Below, piece by piece: positions 23,707 to 35,642 of a stretch of 64,000 bases of DNA (positions within the stretch are counted from its first letter, which is position 1; each line of letters opens with the position of its first letter). Position numbers and translations under genes: made by a program. Source of the DNA: Pogostemon cablin (Eukaryota; Streptophyta; Magnoliopsida; Lamiales; Lamiaceae); assembly GCA_023678885.1 (NCBI GenBank), contig CM043006.1, forward strand, positions 11,249,948 through 11,313,947, given 5' to 3'. The notes beneath the pieces were generated by a model, which searched no databases, was not told where the DNA came from, and saw nothing but the letters and a program-made list of their open reading frames with translations.

Positions 23707-24199
23707 TATTCTCTATGTCTCGCGTTAAGATTTATTTTTTCTATTTTACTTTGTCTCAAGTTAAGGTTTACATTTTTCTTTTTATCAAGTGGGACCCACA
23801 CAAAATAATTAATTATTTCATATAGGGCTCACACACCATACTAATACAACTACCCACTATACATTAAATGTATTATACTCCATCTATCTCCTTGAAATGT
23901 ATCATTTTACTTTTTGCAAGTGGATTAATGAGTATAATAATTTAATGTATTTTGAGGTGAGAGAAATAATATTTTAAAGTGTAGTGGGTAGTTGTATTAG
24001 TGTTGAGTGTAGGGTCATGTGTGGTCACATCAATCTAAAAAAGAGAATAGATACTTTGTAATGGGACCAAAATGGCAAAATGGATACGTATCAAGAGAAC
24101 AGATGGAGTATTTCTCATCCCACTATCTATTAAAATATTATATCTCTTGATCTACGTACAAAAAATAAACATTAATATTAATGCGGGATGGATGGATTA
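23707..24199. mobile_element. Stowaway-like MITE interrupted by another MITE
   Basis: Left half starts TATTCTCTATGTCTCGCG and right half ends AATGCGGGATGGATGGATTA. Between them lies a complete second MITE (23876-24110). Removing it rejoins a CATTAAATGTATTA / TATCTATTAAAATATTA-type interior. Confidence 0.72.
23876..24110. mobile_element. Inner Stowaway-like MITE (nested)
   Basis: Ends TACTCCATCTATCTCCTTGA and CAAGAGAACAGATGGAGTA, TA-flanked, wholly inside the MITE at 23707-24199, so it is the younger of the two. Confidence 0.75.
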
Positions 24200-24295
24200 T
24201 ACAAAAAAACTTTTATTCAGCAATTTTTTTTTTGTAAATTTTATGGTATTAGGGTTTTTTTTGTTAATATAAAGCTGAATATAAAAATATACATA

Positions 24296-24581
24296 TACTC
24301 CCTCCTTCCCACACTTATGTTCACACTTTCCGTTTTCGTTCGTCCCAAACTTATGTTCACCATCCAAAAAAGGAAACTTCACATTAACCAACAACTTCAA
24401 AAGTTATTTTAATTTCAAAAATACCACTTTCATCTAACACACATAACATACTTTATAATTTATTTATTATCTAAAAATACCACAATACCCCTTAAAAGTC
24501 AATAAAGTTGGTCAAAAAATAACTTTTCTTAAACTCTGTATCTACAGTGTCGGTGAACATAAGTTTGGGATGGAGGGAGTA
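24296..24581. mobile_element. Stowaway-like MITE, 286 bp subtype
   Basis: TACTCCCTCCTTCCCACACT and GTTTGGGATGGAGGGAGTA ends. The interior differs from the other copies (CATCCAAAAAAGGAAACTTC, AATACCACTTTCATCTAACA) and defines a second subtype also present at 53187 and 56026. Confidence 0.8.
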
Positions 24582-24796
24582 TTTATTAAAAAACACATGT
24601 ACATTCTTGAATAATATTAATATATATATGGCCCTCAAACCTAATTGCACGAGATATCAACTCTTTATAATAAAAGTATTAGTAAATATTATTTGTCTTA
24701 CAAAAGTTATTTGATGAAATAATCTTATATTATATATTAAAAATAATATCACTTTTTATATGTCTTGCAAACAAAATCCATTTATGAGGCGGAAAA

Positions 24797-24900
24797 AATT
24801 GTGGGGCAAGTCTTGCGTGGGAGATTATCACTTTTCATGTTATCATTTTTTATACATCTCACGTAAGACCTTATATGAAACGGTCTCACATAAGTCATTG
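24797..24900. repeat. Degenerate TCTCAC/GTGAGA inverted-repeat element
   Basis: CAAGTCTTGCGTGGGAGATTA on the left and GAAACGGTCTCACATAAGTC on the right are remnants of the family seen more completely at 50362-50610. Confidence 0.45.
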
Positions 24901-25425
24901 CCAAAATTGTGTGTGTATAGTTATTTTATTAATTTTTTATTTAAATAAATATCTAATGACAAATTTTCTTATACATTTAGTTGCATCATGTGCTCACATT
25001 TAAAACTTATATACTAATGAATAAAAATAGGTGGTATATACTAATGAATCACTTAATTAATGATTTTTATGTTATTTTTTTTATAAAAAAACTGAATGAA
25101 AAAATATTATACACTTATTAAAAAATATATACTATACATTATTATTAAATAAGATTAATATACACACATTTAGTAGGTGTATGCATGCACTGCAAAGGAT
25201 AACATCCCGTGACTTCGTATGGGCCCATTTACTAGGTATATGCACCCTTCAGATTAAAAAATTAATTTTTTTGTAAGGAGGAAGATAAGATAGAATTTAA
25301 TATTGGAATAGAGATAATATGAAAAGTTAAACTAGTATTTAATCCACATTTTATATATATATATGAATGAAAGTATTAATTTGAATGTTCATTTAATTAG
25401 TAGAATTTATAAGACCACAAAATTA

Positions 25426-25654
25426 GGATTATTTTGTGGTGCACAGGTGCACTGAGTGCACCTAATAATTTATAGAATAAAAGTTATTGGGTAGTGAGTA
25501 TAACTGATTTAAGGGTGATTGTAGGGTGCACCCCCAAATTTATAGTTAAAATAGGAGGGGTGGATAATTTTATTTTTAAAAAAACAATCATTTTATTTTA
25601 TTTAATGACAGATTAAATTGTAAATTGATCTACAAGTGCACTCTAGTTGAACTC
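25426..25654. mobile_element. Mutator-like MITE (GGTGCAC family)
   Basis: Ends GGATTATTTTGTGGTGCAC and, inverted, GAGTTCAACTAGAGTGCAC match the copy at 19226. No clear target duplication is left. Confidence 0.6.
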
Positions 25655-25801
25655 TTGATTTAAAATGAGCTTGTCCACTAATTCACCGCACATTTTAATC
25701 TTTTAGATTATTCTTTATTACATATAAAATTATTATTTAGTGTGATTAATTAGTATTTTAATCCACAATTTTTCAAAGTATGAGCATAAACAAATGAACA
25801 C

Positions 25802-26415
25802 AAAGGCTTGTGTGAGATTATCTCACAAAATGGCTTATATGAGACGGATAAAACGTGATAATTTTTATAATAAAAAGCATATTTAATCAATAAAGTGATA
25901 ATATTGTTTCATGAACAACATACAGCATAAATGAAAAAGTGATAATATTTTATAGTGAGAGTAATAACATTTTATACCGAAAATGATAGTACTAATTATG
26001 AAAGCTAATGACAAAAGAGTGAGGCTTGCGTGTGTCCGGGCGCACGCCGTGCGCCTTTAGAATTTAGTATTACGGATAAGGGTATATTATTTTGTTTTAA
26101 ATGATATACACTTTAATTAATAAGGGTACACCATTTTGTTCTAAAAGGTATACACTTATTATTATATTTTTTATTTTTCTTCAGAAAATAAAGAGTACAC
26201 ATTTTTATACTAAGGGGTATACAATTTAACACAAAATTCTAAAGTCACACGGAGGCGCACACAAGTTTTTACCTTGTAAAATAAAGGGTATACAATTTAA
26301 CACAAAATTCTAAAGGCACATGGAATGTGCTCCCGTGTGCCCGGGCACACACAAACTTTTGTCATTACAACAACGCAAAATGATCTCACCATGAAACGCT
26401 CTCACACAACACTTG
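25802..26415. mobile_element. TCTCAC/GTGAGA inverted-repeat element, host of a nested MITE
   Basis: Left GGCTTGTGTGAGATTATCTC pairs with right TCTCACACAACACTTGTCC. A complete TIR element at 26006-26367 interrupts it. Confidence 0.5.
26006..26367. mobile_element. Nested TIR element with GC-rich ends
   Basis: TAATGACAAAAG at the left is mirrored by CTTTTGTCATTA at the right. Inside these, GTGTGTCCGGGCGCAC and GTGTGCCCGGGCACAC form a second strong inverted pair, followed by TTTAGAATTT / AAATTCTAAAG. The AT-rich interior carries TATACACTT repeats and a short internal duplication (ATACAATTTAACACAAAATT). Confidence 0.68.
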
Positions 26416-26656
26416 TCCATAAATGAATGGAAATATTAATATCATTTATGTAATATAAAAAATAGGTGAAAAAAAAAACCTAAAATTGTAAGAAAATATT
26501 GTAAATACTTAAATTTACAAAATAAATTACTTCCAACACATATATCAACAATATAACATACTATAATGGAAGAGACAACAACAGTTCTATAATTTCTAAA
26601 GTTAAAAACATCCAACAAACTAATACTAGCTAACTTACTACATGATACTCTGATAA

Positions 26657-26662
26657 TTTATT
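26657..26662 (-). terminator. Candidate polyadenylation signal of the cyclase
   Basis: AATAAA on the minus strand, 6 bases after the stop codon at 26668. It is close to the stop, so a downstream variant may be used instead. Confidence 0.3.
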
Positions 26663-26667
26663 TAAAA

Positions 26668-29600
26668 TTACATGTTCAAAGTCAAGAGTACTTTCTCAAA
26701 GAGTACTTTGGAGATGTGAAAGTTGATGGTTCCTAGATTGCAATAAGCTGCATAGGAGAAACTCCTGGCTATGGTAAAGAAGTTGTGCTTAACTTGTGGG
26801 TCCAAATTGGTTGATGATTTTGTGAACACCAATTTCATTAGTTCTTGCATCTCTGTCTCAATCTCCAATGTAGTAATCCCTCCTGGATTACTTATAAATC
26901 CCATGTCCTGTATATAATTCCAATACACATTTTGAATCACTAAGAATATTTGTAAGGATATCGGGATATATATTAAGGATATGTCTGACCTTTCGTTGTT
27001 GAAATCGGCGAAGTTTATTACAGACTGACATGGTTGTCTTCAGAAGGCACTCATATTCAGGATGTAATTGTTGTAGGTTTTTCAGTAAACCGCGACTGCT
27101 TAAATTCAATGTAGTCACTAACATCTCTGCATCCCATTCTCCCATATCATTCTCCTTCTCCCACATTTTTAGCCACTTATGCCACTGCATGAACTCATTA
27201 GGAAGGGTTAGATAACTAATTAACAATTAATAAATCACCTAATCTCTATAATTAAGCTTGATTTTTAAAAAAAAATGTAAGACTACCGAATTTTTCATAG
27301 ATTGATGAATGTCACAGCCATGACCCAACAACACATCCAATGACATTTGATTTATTGTTCTGACCAAAGTGCCCACAATACTTGTTCTAGTTTTATACCT
27401 GCAAATTAATTTCATATTAAGTTTTAGTGGACAAAATGGTAAAATACAGTACACATCTAATAATTAAAGAAGAAAAAAAAAGTCGAAGTATTTATAAAAG
27501 TCACAATTTATTAATGAATGATGATGATGTAAATACGAAAATAAAATTTTATAATAACTGAGAGGAGAAGTTACCTGCCACCGTTAACATATTTGAGAGA
27601 GGATGCATGTTCAAATTCGGCGACAAAAGCGCGCTTGTGGTCTCTGGAAAGTTGCTGGTGGTCAAAATGCGATTTAATAATCTCCATTAAAATCGCTGTT
27701 TTGGCCCAACAAAGTCGTTGTTCCGATTTTTCAGGCTCGAATACGGATGCAGCTGCTATGAAGTAACATTCCAGTAAACTTCTCTCACTCACACCCAATT
27801 CTCCAATATTGCAACTTCTGTACCATCTGCTCAATTTTATTTATAATTAATAATTAATTTAGAATTTTGATTTAACTAATTACTTTAAAAAAAAAAAAAA
27901 AAAGAAGGATTTTCTTACTTTTGAATGTGGTTCCACTCCTGTTGATGTAACGCCTGACAATTGTTGTAGTCTAATTGCGCCAACTCCAGATACTTATTGT
28001 TGTTAACATTCGGCATCCTGATAATCAAGTAACGAATTTCATAACAAATGGTGGATTTTAAGAGAAGTTAAAGAAATCAATGAGGAATTGATATCCGATG
28101 CATCCAGCTGCAAGCGTGTATCCATGTATGTAAATCTTTTTATTTAATAGTGTGTACATGTTTCTTAACTATTGTATAGTTTCTTTTACACTCAGAAAAA
28201 TTAATAGAAAATTGGCTAATAAAGTGTAGATAAATTTTTAAGGTTCATAAAATAAAAATCCGCTTAACTCTTTATTTTTACTAAAATTTTAAGGTCCATA
28301 TGGCACTTCTAAGTTGTAACGATGTGCATAAGATTTAATAAGGAAATAAAAAAGTGTGGAATTAGCAATTAATAACCTGTACAAGGTTTTTCCAATCCAG
28401 ACATCATCCGCACCGCCGTATTGTTCCAAGTAGAATCTTGTCTCGATTCGAGGAAGACTGGCGTACAATGGCACATCTAGTGCATATCCCACCTGATTAA
28501 TTTAAATTAATTACTACTATACATTATTAATTAAATCCACAACATTCTTAAAATTCTGAAGCACGTAAAACGCCACGTCATTGCAAGGAAACGACAATCA
28601 TTCCTTGTGGTGACTAATTAAATACATATAGGCCCTCTAATTTGTTGTTTTCCCCTATGTCACAAAGCTTCTGTTTCTGTCCCAACCATCACCACTTTAT
28701 GAAAATACCAACTTGATTGAAACACCTCTCATCTCTCTCATCAAATTATATTTTTTAGTTTCTTTCTTTTATAGAAGATAATAAGATGGTAGGGATAAAG
28801 ACAACAATAAAATTAGAAATAAGGGTAAGAAGTATTTCGAGAAGTATTTTAAGATATTCTCGATATGTTAGATCATCATTCAAAATGTTGAGTTACTCTT
28901 TTGTGTATTTCAAAAATAGCCTCTTTCAAAAATAATTTGATAAAATAGACATAAAAATTAAAAGAATTAAAATAAGAGTTAGTTCTCTATGAAAAAGACT
29001 AATGATAGATTTCCTATAGAAAAATAATTATACCCTTAAATATATTTTAAATTTTAAAAGTATAAATATTAAATTCAATATAACACAATATAAATCACCC
29101 TATGTAAAGTAAACTCAATACAAGGAATATATTAAACTGGAATTAATTATAACTTGTGTGCCTTATAACATAATTATGGTGCAACTGATGTGGCAAGTGG
29201 CAACTTGCTTGACATATATACTATAGGATATAATATTCTATTGTCTTAACTTTAATGAGGTCGATACTATGATACATACATCATGTCACCTTTCATGGTC
29301 ATTGGTAAGCCCAATTTCAACTTTTTCTTTGAATAGTTATGTAGCCTTTTTTTAATTGGTTTTTGAACCTTTCACTTATTAGGTGGCCTCTATGTGAGGG
29401 GTCACTGAGTAATATTTTATACTTTACATAAAGGGAAGAAGCTTTTGAGTGCTAGTTAACCATGCAGAGGCCACTTAATAAGTTGTGAGACGGTCATGAG
29501 TAATCACGGATCATCCAAAAATTATCCTAAAATATTTTATGCAATCGGTTTCACATAAAATGAAATGGAATAAAAACTAACATTTTTCTTATACTATACT

Positions 29601-32338
29601 AATTATTAAAATTAACAAATTATTACAAAAACTAACACATTTGTTATAGAAAGACAATCTTGATATCTTGTTACATTTTGATGTTATATCTACGGATACA
29701 CATTAGATGAACCACGCGTATGCGGGGGAGAAATCTCAATTCTTGCCTTAGGGTCGATATTTTCATTTTAAAGCATATTTTTATTAGATTCTATCTGTCA
29801 ATCATCCAACCGTTCACGATATAACACAAAAATATAGCAGAAGATCCGAACTGATAGAAAAACAGCATGTATTGACCCGATTCCAAAAAACCTTATTGTG
29901 GATCCTCTTCATACAATTATTCCCCCAACTAAATAAAGAATATAATTATTTCCCCTTTTCCTAATGGAAACTTGAAAAGAAAATAACAAAATCAATAAAA
30001 AAAATTAAGAAGATTATAAAGATGATCATATTAGGAAAACTCCTGAACCCTAACACACATGCATATTCATATTGTCTTTACTTACTGAACATAAATTGGT
30101 TAGTTAGTTATGATGTTATGATTAGGATAGATAGGTACCTCTCCAGGAAGATCTTTGGTAATAATCCACTTATCAAGTATCTGATTATGAGCTCTCTTTT
30201 GTTGCAAGAAGTTGTAAGAGAAGGTGGCAGCTTCTCTCAGAATGTTCTCTCCCGGAAACATCATCTGAGAAGCTCTGTATAGGTTATACATTCCCGTCAC
30301 CGCGGGCGTCGACTGCCCCGGTAAGGAAAAGAACTCTCCATCCTTCTTAAAATGTTCGAAAACATCTGTACACAGTACAGTACAGTACACACGATCATAC
30401 AACCATAATTCATATGCATGCATGAATGATCATTTCCAAAAAAGAATTACCAGCAGAAACTTGGTATCCATGCAATCTTAGAAGCCTGAATCCCATGGCT
30501 GTGTCATCAATATCTTCAACAACTGTATTTCTTGCCCAACATATACCTTTCTTTGTCCAATGCCTGAAATTATTATAACTACATCATATGGAGTACTAAG
30601 ATTCAATTCAGTACATCATTACATGGATTAAAATGTTTATACCTATGAACATAGTCGATACACTGATGAATTTCGGGTTGAAAATAGCGCGAAATCCCGA
30701 GCCTTTGAATCCGATCGACTGCCCAGAGACGCTCGAACAAGTCCACGGGGTACACATTGGGTACTAACAAACAAACAGTTATGATAAATAAATGGAAGTG
30801 AAGTAGTCCAAATAGTCAAAAATTACCTCCACCATTGAATTTTTGAAGATGTTTGGCCAAATAATTGAGACAGTTAGGATCTTTGGTCTGTTGGAAGGCA
30901 AAGGCAGTGGAGGATGGTGAGAAGAGAAAGGAGCCATCTTGACATTGGAGATTCAAAAGGTGGTGCCACATCAGCCCTGGCATCCCTTCCAAGGTGTGAA
31001 GTAATGTTGTGGGCACTTTGTGCATCATGTCTTTTGGTATCCTAATCACAACACACAATTATTACACTCACTCCTTTTAACTTTCATTTTTGACCCACCT
31101 ATCTTTATCTAATATTCTTCGTTAAGATAAGGTTAAGGTTTTTATTACTACTTTAACTGCAAATGCAATGATAAAGTGGAGGTCATAAATTATATCTACC
31201 TTTTCAGCTTTATCTCTCTAGTTGCATAAATCTCTTGCAACCCTCTACAATCATAAGGGATATCAATGTCCAGAGCCTTTGCTATTTCAATGAGTGATGG
31301 CAGTGCCACCTCGAACGCGATTGGCATGTGCTCTATATTCTCTTCTTCGAGCTTGTAAATATTGTTTTTGATAAACCAAATCCCTATTTTTTTACAAATT
31401 CAATATCAAGAATGACAAAAAAAAAAAGTAGCATATATTCAGTTACAAATATCAAAGATGAGAAACCTTTATGGGTTTTGTCGGGATGTATGTTCCAATT
31501 GGTCAACGCAACTACACAAGCCAGGGTGTTTAAAATACGATCATAGATTGAGAAGGTGAGATCATCTCCCCACGAACCGTCCTCGAGTTGGTTTCTTGAA
31601 ATCCACTCCAAGCTCGATGGAAACTGCGGCTGCCCGTTGCCGTTTATGTCTGCCACCAAGGCCACCCACGCTGTATCGTACGGCGACACCGTTATCTCAC
31701 CGTCGCCCATTGATTGCAGCATCGTTTGGATTCCTTCTACCAGTGGTCTTATCCCCTGCTTCTCGTTTGAAAAGAGATCAACTTAGAGAAAGGAAAAAGA
31801 TTGGTGGTAGTAGTGGTAGTAGTTCATGGTAGGATGAACATGACTCACCTCGAGAGAATCTTTATTTGCATCATCCTCCACAATATCAACCCACTTTTTG
31901 ACCACTAAACCACTCTGATTAAGCACGTCTATGTACTCTGCGAGTGAAAAATGATTTATTTATATTTTTGAACAAAGTTGAATTGAATTAAAAATGCAAA
32001 TAGGGGTGGAAAGACACCTTCTGTACGAGGTTTATAAACCGCATGGCATTGCAGGGAATTGGCACCGGAGGAAACTGTAGGCCTCAGGAATGAGAAATCA
32101 ACACCTGCAATAATTGGAGCATCATGATGATATAAAGTCCAAACTATATAAATATAAATGGTCAAAATTCAAATGATATTCCACAGGGCAACTCTTTTAA
32201 GAAATAAAAATAGGTCCATTTTTAGAGGGAGTAAGGGAAAGAGGAATCACCAGCCGTGGAACAATTACGAGCGAATGACAGGGGAGTACGAAAAGAGGGC
32301 CGTGAGAGAATGGAGTGAGAAGGAAGAAGAGTAGGCAT
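26668..32338 (-). CDS. CPS: Class II diterpene cyclase (copalyl diphosphate synthase), 15 exons, 808 aa
   Basis: Predicted plastid enzyme for protonation-initiated cyclisation of geranylgeranyl diphosphate to a copalyl diphosphate. Exons (minus strand): 32338-32251, 32104-32018, 31937-31849, 31755-31467, 31383-31200, 31041-30827, 30763-30643, 30563-30451, 30365-30139, 28492-28377, 28017-27919, 27826-27575, 27398-27287, 27184-26990, 26907-26668. All junctions are GT-AG and every phase joins, giving 2427 bases including the stop, a normal family length. The first 30 residues are Ser/Arg/Leu-rich, as in a transit peptide. Landmarks: SPYDTAW and the QLEDGSWGD block in exon 4; His261 (LLHTLEG); Asn320 (VPNVYP); Arg329; catalytic D-I-D-D at 375-378. 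The C-terminal domain lacks a class I DDxxD. By alignment from memory, His261/Asn320 equal the Arabidopsis ent-CPS His263/Asn322 dyad, and Arg329 replaces its His331. Product stereochemistry and pathway role are inferred. Confidence 0.93.
28493..30138 (-). other. CPS: Intron 9 of the cyclase (1646 bp)
   Basis: The longest intron of the gene, between the exon ending Leu-Pro-Gly-Glu and the exon starting Val-Gly-Tyr-Ala. It is AT-rich with no ORF and no TE with definable ends. Confidence 0.8.
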
Positions 32339-32996
32339 AATGATAGAGGAAGGATGGTGGATGAAAGAGAAGAAGGAAGGGGGAAGTGTGCAAATGGAGG
32401 GAGAGAGGGGTGAGTAGCCACAATTTAACGAATTCCCAAGAGTTATATTCCGGATCATTCAAAATTCTCAAAGTCAGGGAACTGCTGTTCTTTTCCCTGC
32501 AACCGTCTTCTCAATACTTCCACTATTAATTGGGTCCCTCTTATTTAATCATGATCCATAAACAGAAGAAGGCTATATTTTTGTGTATTCCATATTAATT
32601 CACACAACTCTTAAATATGATACTTATTATTATTATTAATACATTTTATAATTTATTAATGAAAAAAATTTGTTCCAAAATAAAAATTTGTCAATTAGTA
32701 AAAAAAAGTAAAACTTTTAAAATTAATATTAATGAAACCAATATGTACACAAACGTTAAAAAAAATTGTTCCAAAATCATAAAAAATTGTTATCCACATT
32801 TATATATTTTCTCTTCCTCCTTAATTATGAAAATTAAAAAAAGATTTTTTTAACTTCTCTAAAATTCATAACAATCCTATAATAAATGAAATATAATTTT
32901 TCCTCCCGAGAAGTTCTCTTAAATTCATAATAATCATGTAATAAATGAAACACAATTTTTTTCTCTGTTTAATTGTAAAAAGAATTAGTAATTTTC
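32339..32996 (-). promoter_or_regulatory. Upstream region of the cyclase
   Basis: Non-coding DNA above the start codon. The first 130 bases are purine-rich on the plus strand (pyrimidine-rich on the mRNA strand), typical of a plant 5' leader. An ATTAAATAAGAGGG sequence on the minus strand near 32540 could serve as TATA box. An in-frame ATG at 32458 would add 40 residues, but the ATG at 32338 gives a more usual transit peptide. Beyond 32560 it is very AT-rich. Confidence 0.35.
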
Positions 32997-33850
32997 TCTG
33001 ACAGTTACACGTTTATTTATACTAATTTAAAATAATTTCGAAGCATACACAAAATTAAGTACTCGGATAAGTATCAAATATTTTAAATGCGCCACCCTAT
33101 AGCACCGCAATTATTACGTTCCCTTAAATTTCATTAAATCATATAATAAATGAAATATAATATCTTCTTCCGAGGAGTTCTCTTAAATTCATAATAATAT
33201 AATTTTCATTAAATCATATAATAAATGAAATATAATTTTTCCTTCGAAGGAGTTCTCTTAAATTCATACATAATTTTTTTCCTCTGTAAAAAATGAGTAA
33301 TTTTCTCTGACAGTTACACGGTTATTTATACTAATTTAAAATATTTTCAAAGCATACGGGTGATTTTGGGGTGCACCGGTGCACTCCCATTTTTAATAGG
33401 TAAAATGTAGGTAGTGGGTAGTTTTTTAATAAAAGAGATTTTATTATATTATTTTATTTTATGGTGTGGATTAAATTTGAAATGAATCTAACGGTTAAGA
33501 CAGACAGGTACACCGGGTGTTCCCATTTTTAATAGGTAAAATGTAGGTAGTGGGTAGTTTTTTAATAAAAGAGATTTTATTATATTATTTTATTTTATGG
33601 TGTGGATTAAATTTGAAATGAATCTAACGGTTAAGATAGACAGGTACACCGGTACACCCGGTGCACCACAGTTGGACTCCAAAATTAAATATTCGGATAA
33701 GTATCAAATATTTTAAAATTAAAATATTTAAAATATTTTCAAAGCATACACAAAATTAAATATTAGGATAAGTATCAAATATTTTAAAATTAAAATGCGA
33801 CACCCTTTAGCACCACAATTATTACGTTCCCTTAAATTTCATTAAATCAT
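32870..33850. repeat. Block duplication, two to three copies, interrupted by a MITE
   Basis: TCTCTGACAGTTACACG followed by TTATTTATACTAATTTAAAA and AGCATACACAAAATTAA occurs at 32997-33150 and again from 33307. AAGTATCAAATATTTTAAA and TTATTACGTTCCCTTAAATT recur at 33075, 33695 and 33775. TAATAAATGAAATATAATTT recurs three times at 32881-33240. Confidence 0.75.
33358..33680. mobile_element. Mutator-like MITE (GGTGCAC family) with internal duplication
   Basis: Starts GGGTGATTTTGGGGTGCACC and ends GGTGCACCACAGTTGGACTCC. A 136-bp internal unit beginning CCCATTTTTAATAGG is repeated in tandem (33386 and 33522). The duplicated host block at 32997-33150 shows the same site without the element, fixing both ends. 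Confidence 0.75.
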
Positions 33851-34443
33851 AATTCCATAATTTTTACATTCCAATTTTTTGCAAAATTATCCTCCAATTT
33901 GCATAAAAGTTTGGTACTGTATTATCAGAAAAAAAAAACATTTTTGTATAATAAATAAATATCTTGATTTTTTGTATAATTGAGATAAATATCTTGATAA
34001 TAATGTAATGAACGTTTATATTTATATATTTATATAAATTTAAAAAAATATATAGTAATACACTAACATACCTAAATCATAATTCCATAATTTTTACATT
34101 TCAATTTTCCAATTATGCTACATTCCAATTTGCATAAAAGTTTGGGATTGTATTATCAGAAAAAACATTTTTGTATAATAAATAAATATCTTAATTTTTC
34201 GTATAATTGAGATAAATATCTTGATAAAAAACTAATAAACATTTATATTTATATAAATTAAAAAAAATAGTAATACAATAGATTATTTCATGTACAATTC
34301 ATCATATAGATAAAAAATAATAATAGTTTATTATATAATAATAATAAGGGGTACTTACTACTAATTACTATTAGGTACATTAAAAACTCATTTATTATTA
34401 TAAGATACAAACATACAAAAATATTACTACTAACTACAAAAAT

Positions 34444-34710
34444 ATATAGTGATATTCCAATATTACCCTTACAATGTGCAGCACATAAATATTTGTGTGC
34501 AGCATGAAAATTCGTATGCAGCAAAAATGTGTGCAGCAAAAAAAGTGTATATCCGGCGGTGGTCCGGCAACCGACCTTCGGCGGTCCGGCGGCGGCGGCA
34601 GTGGGTGGGTGAGGAGTTTAGATTATATTTGGTATTTTACTTTAATATTTTGTATGTGAGAGTAATTTTTTTAAATCAATGTATCTCACAATAATTATGG
34701 ATATAAAGTG
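34444..34710. other. Unusual segment with GTGCAGCA repeats and a GC-rich island
   Basis: GTGCAGCA or TGCAGCA occurs at least four times in 34475-34535, followed at 34548-34612 by a GC-rich stretch of CCGGCGGTGG / GGTCCGGCGGCGGCGG units, in otherwise extremely AT-rich DNA. Possibly the core of a TE, with ends perhaps at GGGGTACTTACT (about 34348) and GTGTACCTATGAGTAA (about 34710). Confidence 0.4.
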
Positions 34711-35125
34711 TGTACCTATGAGTAATTTTTCCTAATAATAATATTTTTAATAAAAATCATTATTATTAAAGAAATTGTAATAATAGTCTCATGCAAGTGT
34801 TCCATATCCTGTGCACTCGGGTGCATACTTGCATTCATATGTGTATAATTTTTTATTCAATATTAATGAGTTGATATCTTGTTCACTCGGGATGTATGTT
34901 TGCATTTATATGTGTATAATTTTTTATTCAATAATGTATAACATATTTCTTAATAATTGTATAATTTTTTATATTCAATTTTTCATTAAAAAAACTTACA
35001 GAAAATTCGCTAAGATGAGTGCATACAATTTTATTTAGTACATTTTTATTCATAAATGTATAAATTCTGAAAGTGAATGCACGGTGCATTTGGGTGTGTA
35101 GGATAATTAGCCTTATTAAATTTGT

Positions 35126-35331
35126 GGGTGATTTTTGGGTGCACCTTAGGATTTAAAGCTTAAAAGATGGGTAGTGGATAGTTTTTTAATTTAATTATTT
35201 CATCATTTAATTTAATTAGTGATAGAAATTAAATTATAGTGTAATCTGTTAAAATGGTGCAGGTAGTGATAAAGATTAAGTTATAGTGTAATATGTTAAA
35301 ACAATTCAAGTGCACCTGCACCGTAGAACTC
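35126..35331. mobile_element. Mutator-like MITE, 206 bp, 9-bp target duplication
   Basis: Flanked by TAAATTTGT (35117-35125) and TAAATTTAT (35332-35340), one mismatch. Starts GGGTGATTTTTGGGTGCACC and ends GCACCGTAGAACTC like its relatives. Confidence 0.75.
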
Positions 35332-35642
35332 TAAATTTATTTAAGGTTTTATACATTTAATAAATTATAAATAATGATAATTTATTTGTTATTGATTTTG
35401 GTTAGCTGAGTTTAGCTTTTATATAATGTGTAAAAAGTGGTAATAACTGATTTGAGATTAGGGATAGACAACGTGAGAAAACATTACAAAAACATTCATT
35501 GAGATTATTATATGATGAGTAAGTTGAAAAGTTATTTGATAACGAATTCTCTCGTGTTTACTCGATGCATAAATTTAAATTTGTTGCACTCAAAATTTAT
35601 ATACTAATAAATAAAAATATAGAGTATATATTAATAAATAAA

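Noticed and set aside
26668..27184. Possible bifunctional class I activity of the cyclase
   Set aside because: No DDxxD or NSE/DTE motif is present in the C-terminal domain, so it is a monofunctional class II enzyme.
27919..32338. The cyclase as a pseudogene because exons appear as separate short open frames
   Set aside because: With GT-AG introns every exon joins in phase and conserved motifs are intact.
32197..32471. Three overlapping minus-strand frames at the cyclase start, including an upstream ATG at 32458
   Set aside because: Only the frame ending at the donor at 32251 joins exon 2 in phase. The ATG at 32458 is in that frame but adds 40 residues unlike a transit peptide; the ATG at 32338 was preferred.
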